From Russula earlei (lineage: Eukaryota > Basidiomycota > Agaricomycetes > Russulales > Russulaceae), in assembly GCA_025769875.1 (NCBI GenBank), contig JAGFNK010000008.1, forward strand, positions 62,001-126,000: a stretch of 64,000 bases of DNA, written 5' to 3'. Made by a program: the position numbers and the translations under genes. The notes beneath the pieces were generated by a model that saw nothing but the letters and a program-made list of their open reading frames with translations, did no database searches and was not told the origin of the DNA. Within the stretch, counting starts at the first letter, position 1. Each line of letters begins with the position of its first letter. Below are positions 1 to 11,095 of this stretch, one piece after another.

Positions 1-1
1 C

Positions 2-259
2 CCACCTGCCACACCATACGTCCCGGAAAACGCATATCCTTCCGCGCCACCCTTGCCTCCCCCACCCACTGTCCAGTACGTACGGATACCTCCACCGCCG
101 CCCGCGCCACCAGAAATGTTGCCCCCCGTCGAGCTTACCCCTGGTCTGATCGCCAAGGCGCAGAAACACTGCAGGTTTGCTATTTCTTCGCTGGATTACG
201 AGGACACCGAGCAGGCGAAAAGAGAGCTGCGCGCGGCGCTGGCCATCCTTGGCGGATAA
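2..259 (+). CDS. VTA1: VTA1/LIP5 homologue, C-terminal end only
   Basis: This is the last part of a gene that begins before the window. The visible frame gives a proline-rich linker followed by the short helical C-terminal module of Vta1/LIP5, with LTPGLIAKAQKHC, then FAISSLDYEDTEQAKREL and a final leucine/alanine helix before a TAA stop. In the family this module dimerises the protein and lets it bind and activate the AAA-ATPase Vps4, which recycles ESCRT-III on endosomes. The N-terminal MIT-like domain lies outside the window. The identification rests on this C-terminal motif alone, which is distinctive. Confidence 0.8.
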   Translation, partial: PPATPYVPENAYPSAPPLPPPPTVQYVRIPPPPPAPPEMLPPVELTPGLIAKAQKHCRFAISSLDYEDTEQAKRELRAALAILGG

Positions 260-937
260 CCCGGGTTTCGCTACCGCCCAAGGCTATCGCGAGCCAAAGC
301 TGATCATAATTGTGCTCACTGGAAAGCGCTGCGTTTCTCTCATCCTCTTGACCTATTGTGTGCACGTTTGATCATTTCGTCGTACAAAATATAATAATGG
401 TATGTTCGCCGGTTTCTATTCAGGCTTGAACTCTGCCATGATCTGATATGGCATCGTTTGGTATGGAGCGTCCGAGTCATGGGCCCCTGCAGAGTACTTG
501 CGCGAAGATACACCGTCACAGACATTCCAGCCAATTTCAACGCCGACCTTCGATTGTGACCGCGAGAAGAATAAGTTTGAAGCCAGGTAGGTCGTCGGAT
601 CAAGTACAAAACCTGACAGCCAACTTCGACCTACACGCAATATCTGGAGCCTATGAACCGTCAAACACGGGAAAGACGACAGTAAAGCCTTGCGCCCAGT
701 CGACGACGATACTTCGCGTACTCGGACCCGGCCATTGAGAGCTTGCGACGCGAACACTTACATCACACCCGTTATCCCTGTCACTCCCAATAAATCCTGA
801 ATCCAAGTTCAAGTTCAAGATTCAAGAAATATCTGTTGGTAAAAGGGGCCTTAGATCTTTCTGATGAGAACAGTGTTCCATTTACAGGCTGACAGCTAAC
901 GAGAATTTTACATACACTACCTAGCATTTGATATTTC
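260..937. other. Intergenic region between convergent genes
   Basis: This stretch lies between the stop codons of the VTA1 and ABP1 homologues, which converge. It should hold both 3' untranslated regions. The short open frames in it have no recognisable protein features and no family similarity that I can see. Confidence 0.6.
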
Positions 938-3194
938 TCACTCGGACTGCTGGACTTCCACATAGGTTGCTACAGAAACTCTCATTAGCCACGTCACATA
1001 TATCGGAGGCACGGCAAAAGAACACACCCGGGAACAGCCCAGCATTACCGTGCTGGTCATGACCGGACCACCAATCCTCCGAAATGGCTTCGATGTCAGT
1101 AATCCTGTCACCCTCGCGAAAGGTCAATTCGTTATCCTCCGCAGCGTCGTAACTACAGTGACAAACACAAATCAGATGACATGCTTGGAGGAAGGGCGTC
1201 TGCGCACTCGTATAACGCAATCGCAACCACACTCTCATCGGGCGCAAGGTCAGGTTGTGGCTCCGTTGTGATGGCGGCGACGGGCGGAACAGATTCCGGG
1301 AATAGAGAAGGGGGTGCTTCCCCCCCGACGTCTAACTCCGGCCCAGCTTCCGCGACGAGCTCGACGAGAGCAACGTAAGCCGCGGGGAACAAACCATGCC
1401 GCGTACCATCTGCGCTGGTGCCAGACCACCAGTCTGCATCTTCTTGTACGATATCAACGATATGCTCTCCTTCGACAAGGGATAGCTCGTTATCCTCTGC
1501 GGCCTGTCCGATGACTTGAGTGGCTGCAGGGCGCGATCGTAGGTCAGGTGTTATGGACACCATTCACGTACCTCATACTCATACTGAGCAACAGCTGTAA
1601 GGACCTTTGTGGACTGGTGAAGGAATGGAAGGCACCGCCTCCGGCTCAGTCTCGGTTTCGGCTTCTCGCACATTCAGCTGCGCCTGCTGCATGAGATGCA
1701 TCAGCTCGATGGCTTTGCTTGAAGCCGAGCCTCTGGGAAATGGCTTACAGTTGGTGGAGGCGGTGGAGGTGGCGGCGGCGGCGGTGGAGGGGGAGGGGGG
1801 GAGAAACCTCAGCATCCGGCTCCAGGTTCATGATCGCAATTTCTTGTAACACAGAAACATCCACTTTCCCAACCTCCGTCCTTTCGTTAGGTAGCATGGA
1901 CGGAGACAGTCGCGAGGGTAGCGGATCTGCGGCAGCGCGACTGGCAATCTCTTCTTCATCGGCTCGCTTCTTTGCAAGCGCCTGGCGCTCACTCCATGTC
2001 ATTTTGCCGCTAGATGCTCCAGTGGAGCGTGGAGAGGGTTGGGAAGCTAAAGCGGCCTGCGCTCGGGCTTCAAATGGATTATTCAACTTCCTTGGGGGAG
2101 GGAGTGATACAGGGGTGTACGCTGTGCCCTGTCAAGGATGCAGGAATCAGGACCCCTTAGGAATTTGTTGGCTGATGGAAGGAATGAGACGCACGATGGG
2201 GGCTATACGATCTTCTGGAGACGGCTTGGTAGGGATGTTTGAGCTGGGGACGGTCGCAAAACCAGTTGAAATTGAGAACGATTCGGCCGCAACACTCGGG
2301 GGTGGGCGAGGAACTGCCAGCGGACGTTTGGATCCGGCAGAGACTGTACGCGTTGGCGCGTCCCAGGCGTCCGCTGGAACCTGGGCAGCGGGAACCGCAT
2401 TGCTGACGGCAGTGAACTGGACCGTTTGTTCCGATGAGGATGGTGCGTTATGAGTCGCCACGAAGGGCCGTGATATGGAAGGTATGGCAGATTTAGGAGG
2501 AGTGGGCGCTACCGCACTGCGAAGTGCACTGATATCGACCTTCCCCACGGGGGTGTAGTTCGTGCCCACTGGGGCGATGGGTTCAAATTTGCGTTCTGGC
2601 TCAAGGTGCGCAGAATACTTCGAACCAGATGCGGACTCCACGCGCGACATAATAAGAGATGGGGTTACGTCGGACTTTCGTGTGCAGCATCAGGTCAAGA
2701 GATGCGATACGAATGAATGAGTGACAGACCTCGTTGCGCGCGTTGATCACGACGTGTGTTCCGCGGAAGAAGCGGGCGACAGCTGACGAATGAGTATGGA
2801 AAAAACCCTTCTTTGCCTCCGGAACACCGTCACCACACCAATTGATCTGTACGAACTTGGGGAGCCTAGTCTGTGAACAGGAAAATCAGCCTTTGTGGGT
2901 CGCAAATACTGGCCGAGCACACGTTTGGATCCGTTACACGGGCGAAAGCGTATTGAATCCTTTTATTATTCAGTAACAGACGTTTTGCGTAACATGAGAA
3001 AGAGCTAGGACTCTTCACCTGCCGTCAGAGAATTCTTCCTCTAAGTCTTGAAGGCCATTTCCGGTGGACTGTACTCTGAGATCATTCGAAGCCTTCTCAT
3101 ATGTTAATATGACCCAATCTATCCCGCGAGCATTAAGGATATCCTGATATGCTGTTGCGATATCTGGGCTTGATAAGTTGGCTTGCAAAGACAT
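938..3194 (-). CDS. ABP1: Actin-binding protein Abp1 (drebrin-like), ADF-H plus two SH3 domains
   Basis: Cortical actin-patch adaptor that binds F-actin through its ADF-H domain and recruits partners through SH3 domains. The start at 3194 gives MSLQANLSSPDIATAYQ. Exons, read on the minus strand: 3194-3019, 2959-2923, 2870-2730, 2674-2195, 2128-1749, 1686-1572, 1503-1208, 1152-1028 and 969-938. The ADF-H domain spans the first three exons (LPKFVQINWCGDGVPE, then FHTHSSAVARFFRGTHV). Repeated Abp1 motifs follow (VGTNYTPVGKVDISALR and TWSERQALAKKRADEEE), then a polyproline tract. SH3-1 has AAEDNELSLVEGE and WWSG; SH3-2 has ALYDYDAAEDNEL and ends GLFPATYVEV. The frame is broken by one base at the C7 tract near 1795-1801 and again near 1604. 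If both are consensus errors, the polyproline segment and SH3-1 read through. Confidence 0.85.
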
Positions 3195-3683
3195 TTCGGC
3201 AACAGCCTGGAGCTCGCAGCGAGTGGAGATGCGAGATTGGCACGTGATGTATTACGTCAACAGCCTCGGGCTCAGCTGGGAATTTGAATTCCCAACACCT
3301 GATGAAATGTAAGCGCATCACTACTGATTGCTGTGCCGTGCGGCCTATACTGTGTTACCCTAATGTACGTCGTGATACGTAAAGCATAGCTCAGTTGACT
3401 ACGAGAGAGTACATTGTAAGGAGGCTTTTATGGCTATGCACAAAGCAGACTGAATTGCCATCTTGGAGCGCACAGCCGTGCATTCGTTGAACGCCAGACC
3501 AGCGCTACTCAAGTCCCTCACGGCCTCGATCGACCATGCAAGACGAAGAAGCCTCGCGCCCCCGCCTCCCATCGCCTTCTCCAGGCCCGAGGTGCCCCAG
3601 AAACGGCCTCCACGGCATAACGCTCCGATATGTGTGTGGCTTACCGGGTGTCCACCATGGAGAAATACTATTCCTTACCCGTA
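3195..3683. promoter_or_regulatory. ABP1 5' region and 3' end of the downstream-facing minus gene
   Basis: The gap separates the ABP1 start (3194) from the stop of the next minus-strand gene (3684). It must contain the ABP1 promoter and the 3' untranslated region of its neighbour. I see no specific element I can name. Confidence 0.4.
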
Positions 3684-4784
3684 TTATGGCATTGGAGCAT
3701 CGGACTGTCCAGGTTCCGTCCTACTCTCTTTATCTTCGGGGATCGGAAGGGGTCCTTGTATGCTCGCAGGACTATCAAAAAATTCCTCGCGCCCGCTTGG
3801 TGGCCCGTCCGAAAAGATGCGACGTAGGGTGGGGTGGCGGGGTGGGGTTGTTGACACCATTGAGGAACGCGAGACGGCTGCCCCAGAATTGAACATTGGC
3901 GCGTCGAGCGTGTGAAATGACGCGAGTGCTTGCGAAAGCTCGTCCAGCTGCAGCGTTCAAATATTTTGTATCGGCTCGAAGTGGATTAAAAAAACTCGGG
4001 AGCATACCTTGGACATAATCTGCCCGATCTCCTCCTTCCGCCCGTCGAACCTCCGCTCGGACCGCTCGAATTCACGTGCACGCCGCCTCTCAGCTTCTGA
4101 CCCACCATCGGCGTCGCTGATTTCGTCGTCATCCTCCAGGCGCTCGCCGACGGCCCGCGGGCCCTGCCTGGGTGAATGCGGCACGACCGACTCGTGAAGT
4201 CCGATGCCCTCCATGGTGAGGTGCAGCCGGGCAACGTCGGCTTGCAGCGAACGTATGCGCGCCATGTGTGCCCAGAGCTCGTCGCCGCCTTTTTTGGCAG
4301 AGGACGAAGGAGAGAGAAACCCGATGGCGGCGCCGGTGAAGGAATCATGGAGCGCTTCGGGCTGAGAAGACGAGGTCGTGGCGATGGAATCCACTGCATC
4401 AGATGCTGCGGCGGGTAGGGTGTCGATGCTTTGCATACCTAACGCTTCAGGGGAGGGTGTGGCTTCTGTGCGCGCAGACGGGTCGTTGAACGCGTGGTGG
4501 CCCTGCACTTCTGCGAGAACGGCATCATGAGGAGTGCTGACCGCTGCTGTAAAGGTGCTTTTCTGCTGTTGTTCTGATGTGGGGTTTGTCGCTACTGGAG
4601 ATTTGTCATAGACAGCCTGTTGAGCGTGGGGTACGGTGAGGTGAGTAGGGTCTTGAGAACTCGGCTTCTCTCCTGGAACGGTCAATGGTGCGACAGCCGT
4701 AGACGCTTGTTGCTCTACCCCATCTGGACGGGAGGGTGGTGGATTCGGAGGCTTAGGAATGTTGCGACTGAACCAGGACAACAT
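3684..4784 (-). CDS. Uncharacterised coiled-coil protein
   Basis: Two exons (4784-4008 and 3947-3684) join in frame across a 60-base GT-AG intron and encode about 346 residues. The chosen start is the first ATG of the frame (MLSWFSRNIPKPPNPPPS); the frame runs further upstream but without an ATG. The first half is low-complexity, rich in Pro, Thr, Ser and Gln. A charged, probably helical segment follows around residues 185-270, from ELWAHMARIRSLQADVARL through ERRRAREFERSERRFDGR to QIMSKLDELSQALASFH, the last across the splice. The C-terminus is again disordered. No enzyme motif or known domain is visible. The intact spliced frame supports a real gene, but I can assign no function. Confidence 0.65.
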
Positions 4785-5384
4785 GAGTGATGGACTTGAC
4801 CTGTCATGTGACGGCTCTCCCGTCGCAACCCACACCACGCCTGATCAATCACTTGTCTCTGGCGTAGCGACACAGCACTGGCAGCCTCATTACCGTCCGC
4901 ACAATTCCATTGAAAGATCGACATCCGGGTAGCCTTCAGTACCCACTAAAACCTCACGGTTTCTTAACTATCCGATCGGATGTCGTTCCCAGAAGTGTTA
5001 ATTACCGACGTTGGGTTGACCCGCGTGCAGCCATCCATATGATTACTGTGGGCACTTCCTCCATGCGACAGGTCACGGCAGCTTGTCACCCGGGCCACAA
5101 ATTAAGTGAGGAGTGAGCTATGATCTAATCCGAGTAGATAAAATAAAGCTTGTGGCGTTGCGCATACCCAACCAAGGGAATGCCGTTGTCATGTTGTGAT
5201 GAGTGTTCCATGATGTGATTTCCATGCCCCGACCAGATGAGCCATCCTTCCTTATCCCTCTTCCGTTTGCCCCTCCCTTCCTCCTCCTTAAACCCCTGTT
5301 CTCTCTTTTCCCTTATCGTGACTTATGTCACTTCACCTCTACACCTCTGATATCACCAATACCCTCTAGTTTCTATTCATTCCC
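4785..5384. promoter_or_regulatory. Divergent intergenic region with pyrimidine-rich core promoter
   Basis: This lies between the starts of the unknown minus gene (4784) and the methyltransferase (5385). From about 5243 to 5345 the plus strand is strongly enriched in C and T, immediately upstream of the methyltransferase ATG. That is the usual look of a basidiomycete core promoter. I see no gene here. Confidence 0.5.
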
Positions 5385-7477
5385 ATGAGCGCTCGTTCTA
5401 CCCTTCCTGTTGCAGAGCCCCGTCGGAAAGAGAACCAGTTCGTAGACAAGCGTGGTCGCAAGCACCACAATTACCCGCCAGGCAAGGCGCCGTATCCCAT
5501 TTCCTATGACAGAGACGTCCTTGATTGGTAACCCTCCCCTCACTCGAATCGCTCTTTTTCCAGTATATTAATGTCTTTCTCTCCCAGCTATGCCACAGAC
5601 CATCACTTGTGGAGAACCCTTTTTGATGGTCGCCCGACGGTGATGGATATATCACGTTCCCCACATCGGGTTTTGGATCTCGGCTGTGGGGTAGGCTATG
5701 CTTCATATATTCAGGTTTTTTGAGACCACCCCAAAGAGTTGTATAGGTGGGCATGTGGACCGTTGATGCAGCGCGCAGGTGGCCCAATGCGACGTTTGTT
5801 GGCTTTGATCTTGTCAACGTGCAGTTCCCTCTCAAACACCTCGATCCTCACGTTGCTCGCAGAATAACTTGGGAGCATGGCAATTTGTGAGTCGGCACTC
5901 TGCATAGTTACGACGGCTCACCTTCGGGGGAACCAGCCTGTCTACAAAATTACCCTTCGAGGATGATACGTTCGACCTCGTGCATATCAGGCACATTTCA
6001 AAAGGTGTTCCGGAGCACAAAGTAATGTCGTTTTCGAACCTTTGTAGTGTTTCACGAGTTCATGCATCGTGTAAAGTGGAGTTCCCTTTTCGAGGTGCCC
6101 TTCTTTGACTCGTGGAGTTTCCCCGCATCCTTACGGTGATTTCAGGAAGTACGTAGGGTGATGCAGCCCGACGGATTTGTTGAGGTCGTTGAAGAAGGCT
6201 CGAAGTCTTGCTGCAATGTTATTTCCACGTCGCTGACACACGTACAGATATCATATTTCCCGTACTTCCAAGGTGGTTCACAGAGCCGCTCAGAGCAAAT
6301 GAACCATCCAGTGGGGCTCGCACAAATTCTAGTGACTCATCCATTCTTACATTACAGTCTTCACCTCTAACGCCAGTTGAGAAAGCTCCTCACGAGCACG
6401 TCATTTTAGAGTTCCTGTTCAATTCTGTATTCGAAAGCAGGTTCATAAACATGAAACCGACGGGTTTGTTCCAGCTCTCCAGGTTGAGGAAACGGTTAGC
6501 TGACTTGGGATTGTGGCAGTTGTTGTTCTAGGATATTTTACGCCGTTCTTCTCACGATGCCTCAGCGCACCGTCTCTTAATTTTTCTGTACCATTTCTCG
6601 CTCCCCTCCCTCCACTACCAGAGGCTACGAGGCCAACCCCGCAGCATTTGGGTAACCCTGATAGGATGTCCGATATCCCCAATGTCCCATCATACCCCAA
6701 CACCCGCTCATCGTCTTATGCGAGATCGATAAACCGCTCGTCATCATCGCTCTCCCTCCCTTCCCTAGACTCTCCCCGCTTGCGCTCTCCTTTCAGCACT
6801 GAGGAAACTCGGTCAATGACACCGACCGTGTCCAGCTTCTCTGATCGCGAAGCGGCCAAAAGTCATGAACGCAGAGGCCATACCTCACAATCTTCAGTCA
6901 TGCGTGTAGCGTCTTGGATCACGTCCAGCGAAACACCGATCCTTGATAACGCGCATCCCGCTCAATCGCTTGTGCCACTGGAGTCGTTGGGAAAGCTGGG
7001 GGAGCGCACGCGCGCAATGAACCTTTATCATTCGTTCATGGTTGTGCACGGATGCCGCGAAGCCATGTGGGAAGAATTAAAAATGCTTCAGCGTTCTCGC
7101 AGAAAGGCGTTGGTCGATCTAGGCTGGGAGAATAGGCTACTGGAGGACAGGGAAGCGCGCGCACGATTCGACGAATTATTTGAACGGTTCGAATCGTGAG
7201 TTAGTTTTTTCCTTCCCTGTCTATCTTATCTCTCACGATGTCACATAGGGACATGCGTGCACGAATATCGTTGTGGTACTCGATGACCGAGCTTGGATAC
7301 AGTCTTCCCAAGCGTGAGCCGTTACACAAGGCCGAACTGCTGGAAGAAGAGCGAATACGCAAGGCGATCCTGGACGCGAGGGTGCAGGCTCGCGAGGATG
7401 ATTTTGACGTTCCGTGTCGAGTGGTTCGAGTGTTTGTCGGGTTCAAAGAGGCGGATTGTGGCGATGTTTTGTCGTAG
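5385..7477 (+). CDS. SAM-dependent class I methyltransferase
   Basis: Nine exons: 5385-5527, 5588-5690, 5747-5886, 5937-6021, 6077-6094, 6146-6197, 6248-6463, 6520-7195 and 7249-7477. The joined protein shows the SAM-binding signature RVLDLGCGVGMWTVDAA, the acidic motif II (FVGFDLV), the motif with LPFEDDTFDLVHIRHI, and the post-III segment RRVMQPDGFVEVVEED. The long C-terminal half (FINMKPT, then a Ser-rich linker and a helical tail) matches the architecture of basidiomycete methyltransferases of unknown substrate. The sixth intron appears to use a GC donor (6198-6247); the frame only works with it. Reaction and substrate cannot be told from sequence. Confidence 0.85.
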
Positions 7478-7579
7478 CGTTTAGTCTGACCGGATTTGGA
7501 AAGAGTTGCCCAGTTTGTAACTTGGCATTTTTCACCCTCCAAAGCGCCCATCCGACCGACCGTCCTTGGCTGGCTGGCC

Positions 7580-10500
7580 ATGGTTCCGTCCAACGTGAAC
7601 AAGGCCCAACGGACACACGACCCTCAAGATGCACAAAAAGTAGTAAAGGCGAGGAGACATCGTCGGCCAAAGTCCAAGCGCCGAGAGGCTTTGGCAGAAA
7701 CACCTGCTCAGGCAAGCACGTCTGTGACTGCCAAACAATCAAACCCGTGGTCGTGGGTTTCCATCACAGAACCCCCTACGACCAAACACCCCCCGGTCTT
7801 TACCAAGGATGGGAGGTGCCTCTTTTTCCTTCCGTGCGGCTTTCTGGTCCTCTGACTTTGTATTCCCCTTAGTTACTTTTTCTCCGTAGTCGGCTCTTGT
7901 GTGAAGATATATTCCACTGCCACCGGGCTCGTTGTATCGACACTCTCATCGAAAAGAGAGGCCGGAGGCCACACAAATACCATAACGTCCGCCATCTTGA
8001 ATCCGCACAACGCGTACCAGCTCATCACCGGCTCCCTGGACGGTCACATTAAAGTATGGGATTTGTTGGATGGGGTCTTGCTGCGGACCATTGGCGTGGG
8101 GAATCCTGTATGCCACATTGCTGCCCATGAACGGTGGAAGGATTTCTTGTTTGTCGCGGTCGCACGACCAAGCAAGAAGAAAAGGGCCAACGGTACGCCG
8201 TCGTACTTCCCGTACTTCCCGGCTCTCCCAACGTGATTCTTGTCTTCCAGTGGAAGGTGACAGCGTCGCAGTCCTGCGCGTATCCTTGAAACCGTCACCT
8301 GCTACTCTTCAGCTGCCTGTCCAAGCGCCATCTGAAAGCATGATGGTAGGCAAGACCCGCACCACGCGCGGTCTGGCCGTCTCCGCTGGCGGCTCTTGGC
8401 TTGTCGCCATTGGCGGTCACAAAGCTTACGTTCGCTCCAACGGCCAATCTCAAAGCTGGATTCGTCAAGTTCGTCTCTCCGGAAGCGCTCACGTGTCTTG
8501 CCTGCCACCCGACGGAGGAATACTTTGCGACCGGAGACGATAAGGGCAATATACGGTTATGGTATTGTCTGGATGAGGCCGGTCGCGATACCAAGGTCGG
8601 AGGTGGAACAACGCGCGCAGACTTCAACCCTACATTGGCATGCGCATGCTGTTCTCTGCGCTCGCATTTACTCCTAACGGGGCGTACCTGTTGAGTGGCG
8701 GAGAGGAGTCTGTCCTGGTGATTTGGCAACTCCATTCGGGAAAGAGGGAGTTTGTCCCTCGGGTGGGTGCGCCAATAGACAGCGTTGCTGTCGCACGACA
8801 AAGCGGGGAAGAGGACTATCTGTTAGCCTTGGCAGATGCGAGTCTTGTCTTCATAGGTTCCGCGAAACTGAAGATTACCCGTTCCTATTCTGGCATAAAA
8901 CTAGGAAAGTATTTCCGAGTCATTCACGGAACATTCTAATCATCTTGTTCACAGATCCTGCAATATCGCATAGTAGACCATCTACATCTGCACCAACCCC
9001 GCTGACCGTACATTCGCTCTCATCTACACTCATTCTCCCGTCCTCTCACCCGTCTTCGTTACAAACGTATTCACCGTCTTCGTCAAAACTAATCTCAGAA
9101 TTAGAGGTATCCCCTTCAAACCGTGTTTCGCGGAGGGATGAAAAGATGCTCGAACCTTCACGCGTCGAGCGAGCCGTTGTTTCTCCTTCGGGAATTTGGC
9201 TGGCTACTATCGATTCTCGCGAAGGCGGCGAATACTTCCGTGGGGAGGTGCACATGAAATTTGGCGTTGGGACAATTCTACGGGATTGTGGTGCCTCAAC
9301 ACACGCATCGACAGGCCACACGGGCAATCAAGGGTAACCTCCATTGTGTTCTCTCCTGGGGACAGTTCCGGACTTCTTCTCGTGACCTCGGGGGAAGATG
9401 GAAATGTGAAGAGTTGGGGAATACGATCTGTGGCAAATAAAAAGGCAGGCACATCGGATGGTAAGTTCCCATCAGTAACGAGTTCCGCTGTAATCTATAA
9501 TCTCCGTAGTGTTCTGGGTAGCCCGTTCGAGGTTAACCTTCAAGAGGGAAATTCCTTGGTCTATATCCTGGTCTCCCGATAGCTCGCTCTTGGCCGTGGG
9601 ATTTGGTGCATATACTACCATATTCGATCCTATAGTCGAATGCCCTTATTCAAGCTTTCGCTGCTTCGGAGCTCCGTGGTCGAGTCCATTCAGGTCCATT
9701 TTTTAGGAAGAGATGGTCGTTTTCTTGCTGTTAATGGGCTCTCCGATGTGGTGCTCTGGGACCTTGTCACACAAAAAGGCAGGCTCTACATGTATCAGAT
9801 TTCTAGTGGACGATCAAAAGTACTGACAACGATTTACCTAGTTCAATGGCATCACCGGTGCGAACACCCAGTCAGCGCTGTTGTCCCCCATCCCAGAGAT
9901 GAGCTGCTGGCAGTCTTTTACTCTCACCCCCCAAGTAGCACGGTTTCGATCTTTGATCCGTCAGGAAACAGCCCGCGTAACACATACACACTCCCTTTCA
10001 CGATACGTAACGTTGTCTGGTACCCTCAGTTATCTTCCAAGGCCAAGGAGACATCGACGTTCCATCTCGTTGGAATCACAGATAATTGGGATGTCATTAT
10101 CTGCGGAGATGATGTACACCTGCCTGCAGGAGAGGACGTGGTTGCTCGTGGACTTTCCACCGGCTCGCAGGCGCCACACAAAAGGACGCTGCTTCAGGAC
10201 ATTTTTGGTGATTCTGCACTTGCCGGTGCGCCTGTCGTCCAGAAGAAGGCTGCCGGTGTGGTAGCCCGGAATGGAAATCAGATCATGGACATACTTGGTG
10301 GGCCGGCATATTTGACCCCACCCATGGAAACGCTCTTCGAGCCCCTCATGACCCACTTCCTCACACCCCGCACGTCGGCGGATGAGACCATTCCTGAGCC
10401 TGGTTTGCCAAGACGAGACGAAGAGGATTACAGCATGGACGTTGACGAGTCTCAAGACAACCCGCTTGTTAGTCACGGTGGTACACGAACGGGGCGCGTG

Positions 10501-10850
10501 GTCGATGCTCAGGAATTGGGAGTCCTGATCGAGCTGTTCCGGCATCACGGTGTGAAAGGTGAGCGGCCCCCAATCGACTTACGGACGAATGCGCGTGCTT
10601 ATCGAGACCAGCGTCGTCACCTGTTCCCCACGCGCAACTGTCAAACGGCCACGTTCCTCGCAACACACATCAAAAAGTGAACGGTCATGCCCACCCTCCC
10701 AAGACGAAAGTCAACGTCAACAACGTGCCACATCCGAGTGCCGGGATTCCCTGTGGTCGTTCTTCTCCTGAGAGCCTACCTCACACAACCCCAACAACCC
10801 CTTCGCCAGTCATCACCGGGAAAAAACGCAAGAAAATAGTCGTGTCATAG
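7580..10850 (+). CDS. NAN1: NAN1/UTP17 (WDR75) U3 processome WD40 protein, frame-disrupted
   Basis: WD-repeat subunit of the UTP-A/t-UTP complex, needed for rDNA transcription and early 18S processing in the nucleolus. It starts at 7580 (MVPSNVNK) with a basic N-terminus (KARRHRRPKSKRREA), a first intron at 7816-7872, then FTKDGSYFFSVVGSCVKIYS. Later blocks include ITGSLDGHIKVWDL, HPTEEYFATGDDKGNIRLWY, SALAFTPNGAYLLSGGEES, NTRIDRPHGQSRVTSIVFSP and GRDGRFLAVNG. The tail is Lys-rich (KKRKKIVVS) and ends at 10850. Between about 8430 and 9690 the family sequence runs on only if the frame shifts by one base roughly six times; flanking exons are clean. One intron (9779-9841) uses a GC donor. I read these as consensus errors in an essential gene, but a decaying copy is not excluded. 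Confidence 0.8.
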
Positions 10851-11095
10851 GGAATGATGTGGCTTCAGTTTGGACGTCCATAATGCCGTGTACAATCTTT
10901 AACTAGTTATTCCTGCACAGTTGTCGCATCACTCACACACATCCGCGCTCCCGTCTTTACCATGAGTCACATATCACGACATATTATACCTTTGTACTAA
11001 GGCGAGACCATGCACTACCATTGGGATTGACAAACCGAGAGTTGATACAAATCTGTAGTTGGAGAAAATACAGGTAAGACACGAGAGATCATATA
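10851..11095. other. Convergent intergenic region
   Basis: Short gap between the NAN1 stop and the stop of the minus-strand homeodomain gene. It should hold two 3' untranslated regions; nothing else is visible. Confidence 0.5.

Noticed and set aside
1719..2453. Plus-strand frame of 244 codons
   Set aside because: Antisense to the ABP1 linker; the Gly/Arg/Trp-rich repeats mirror the polyproline tract.
8600..8640. Possible 25-base intron in NAN1 explaining one frame change
   Set aside because: A GT and an AG are present in the right phase, but 25 bases is far below the 45-70 base introns seen elsewhere here, and the neighbouring frame changes have no such solution.
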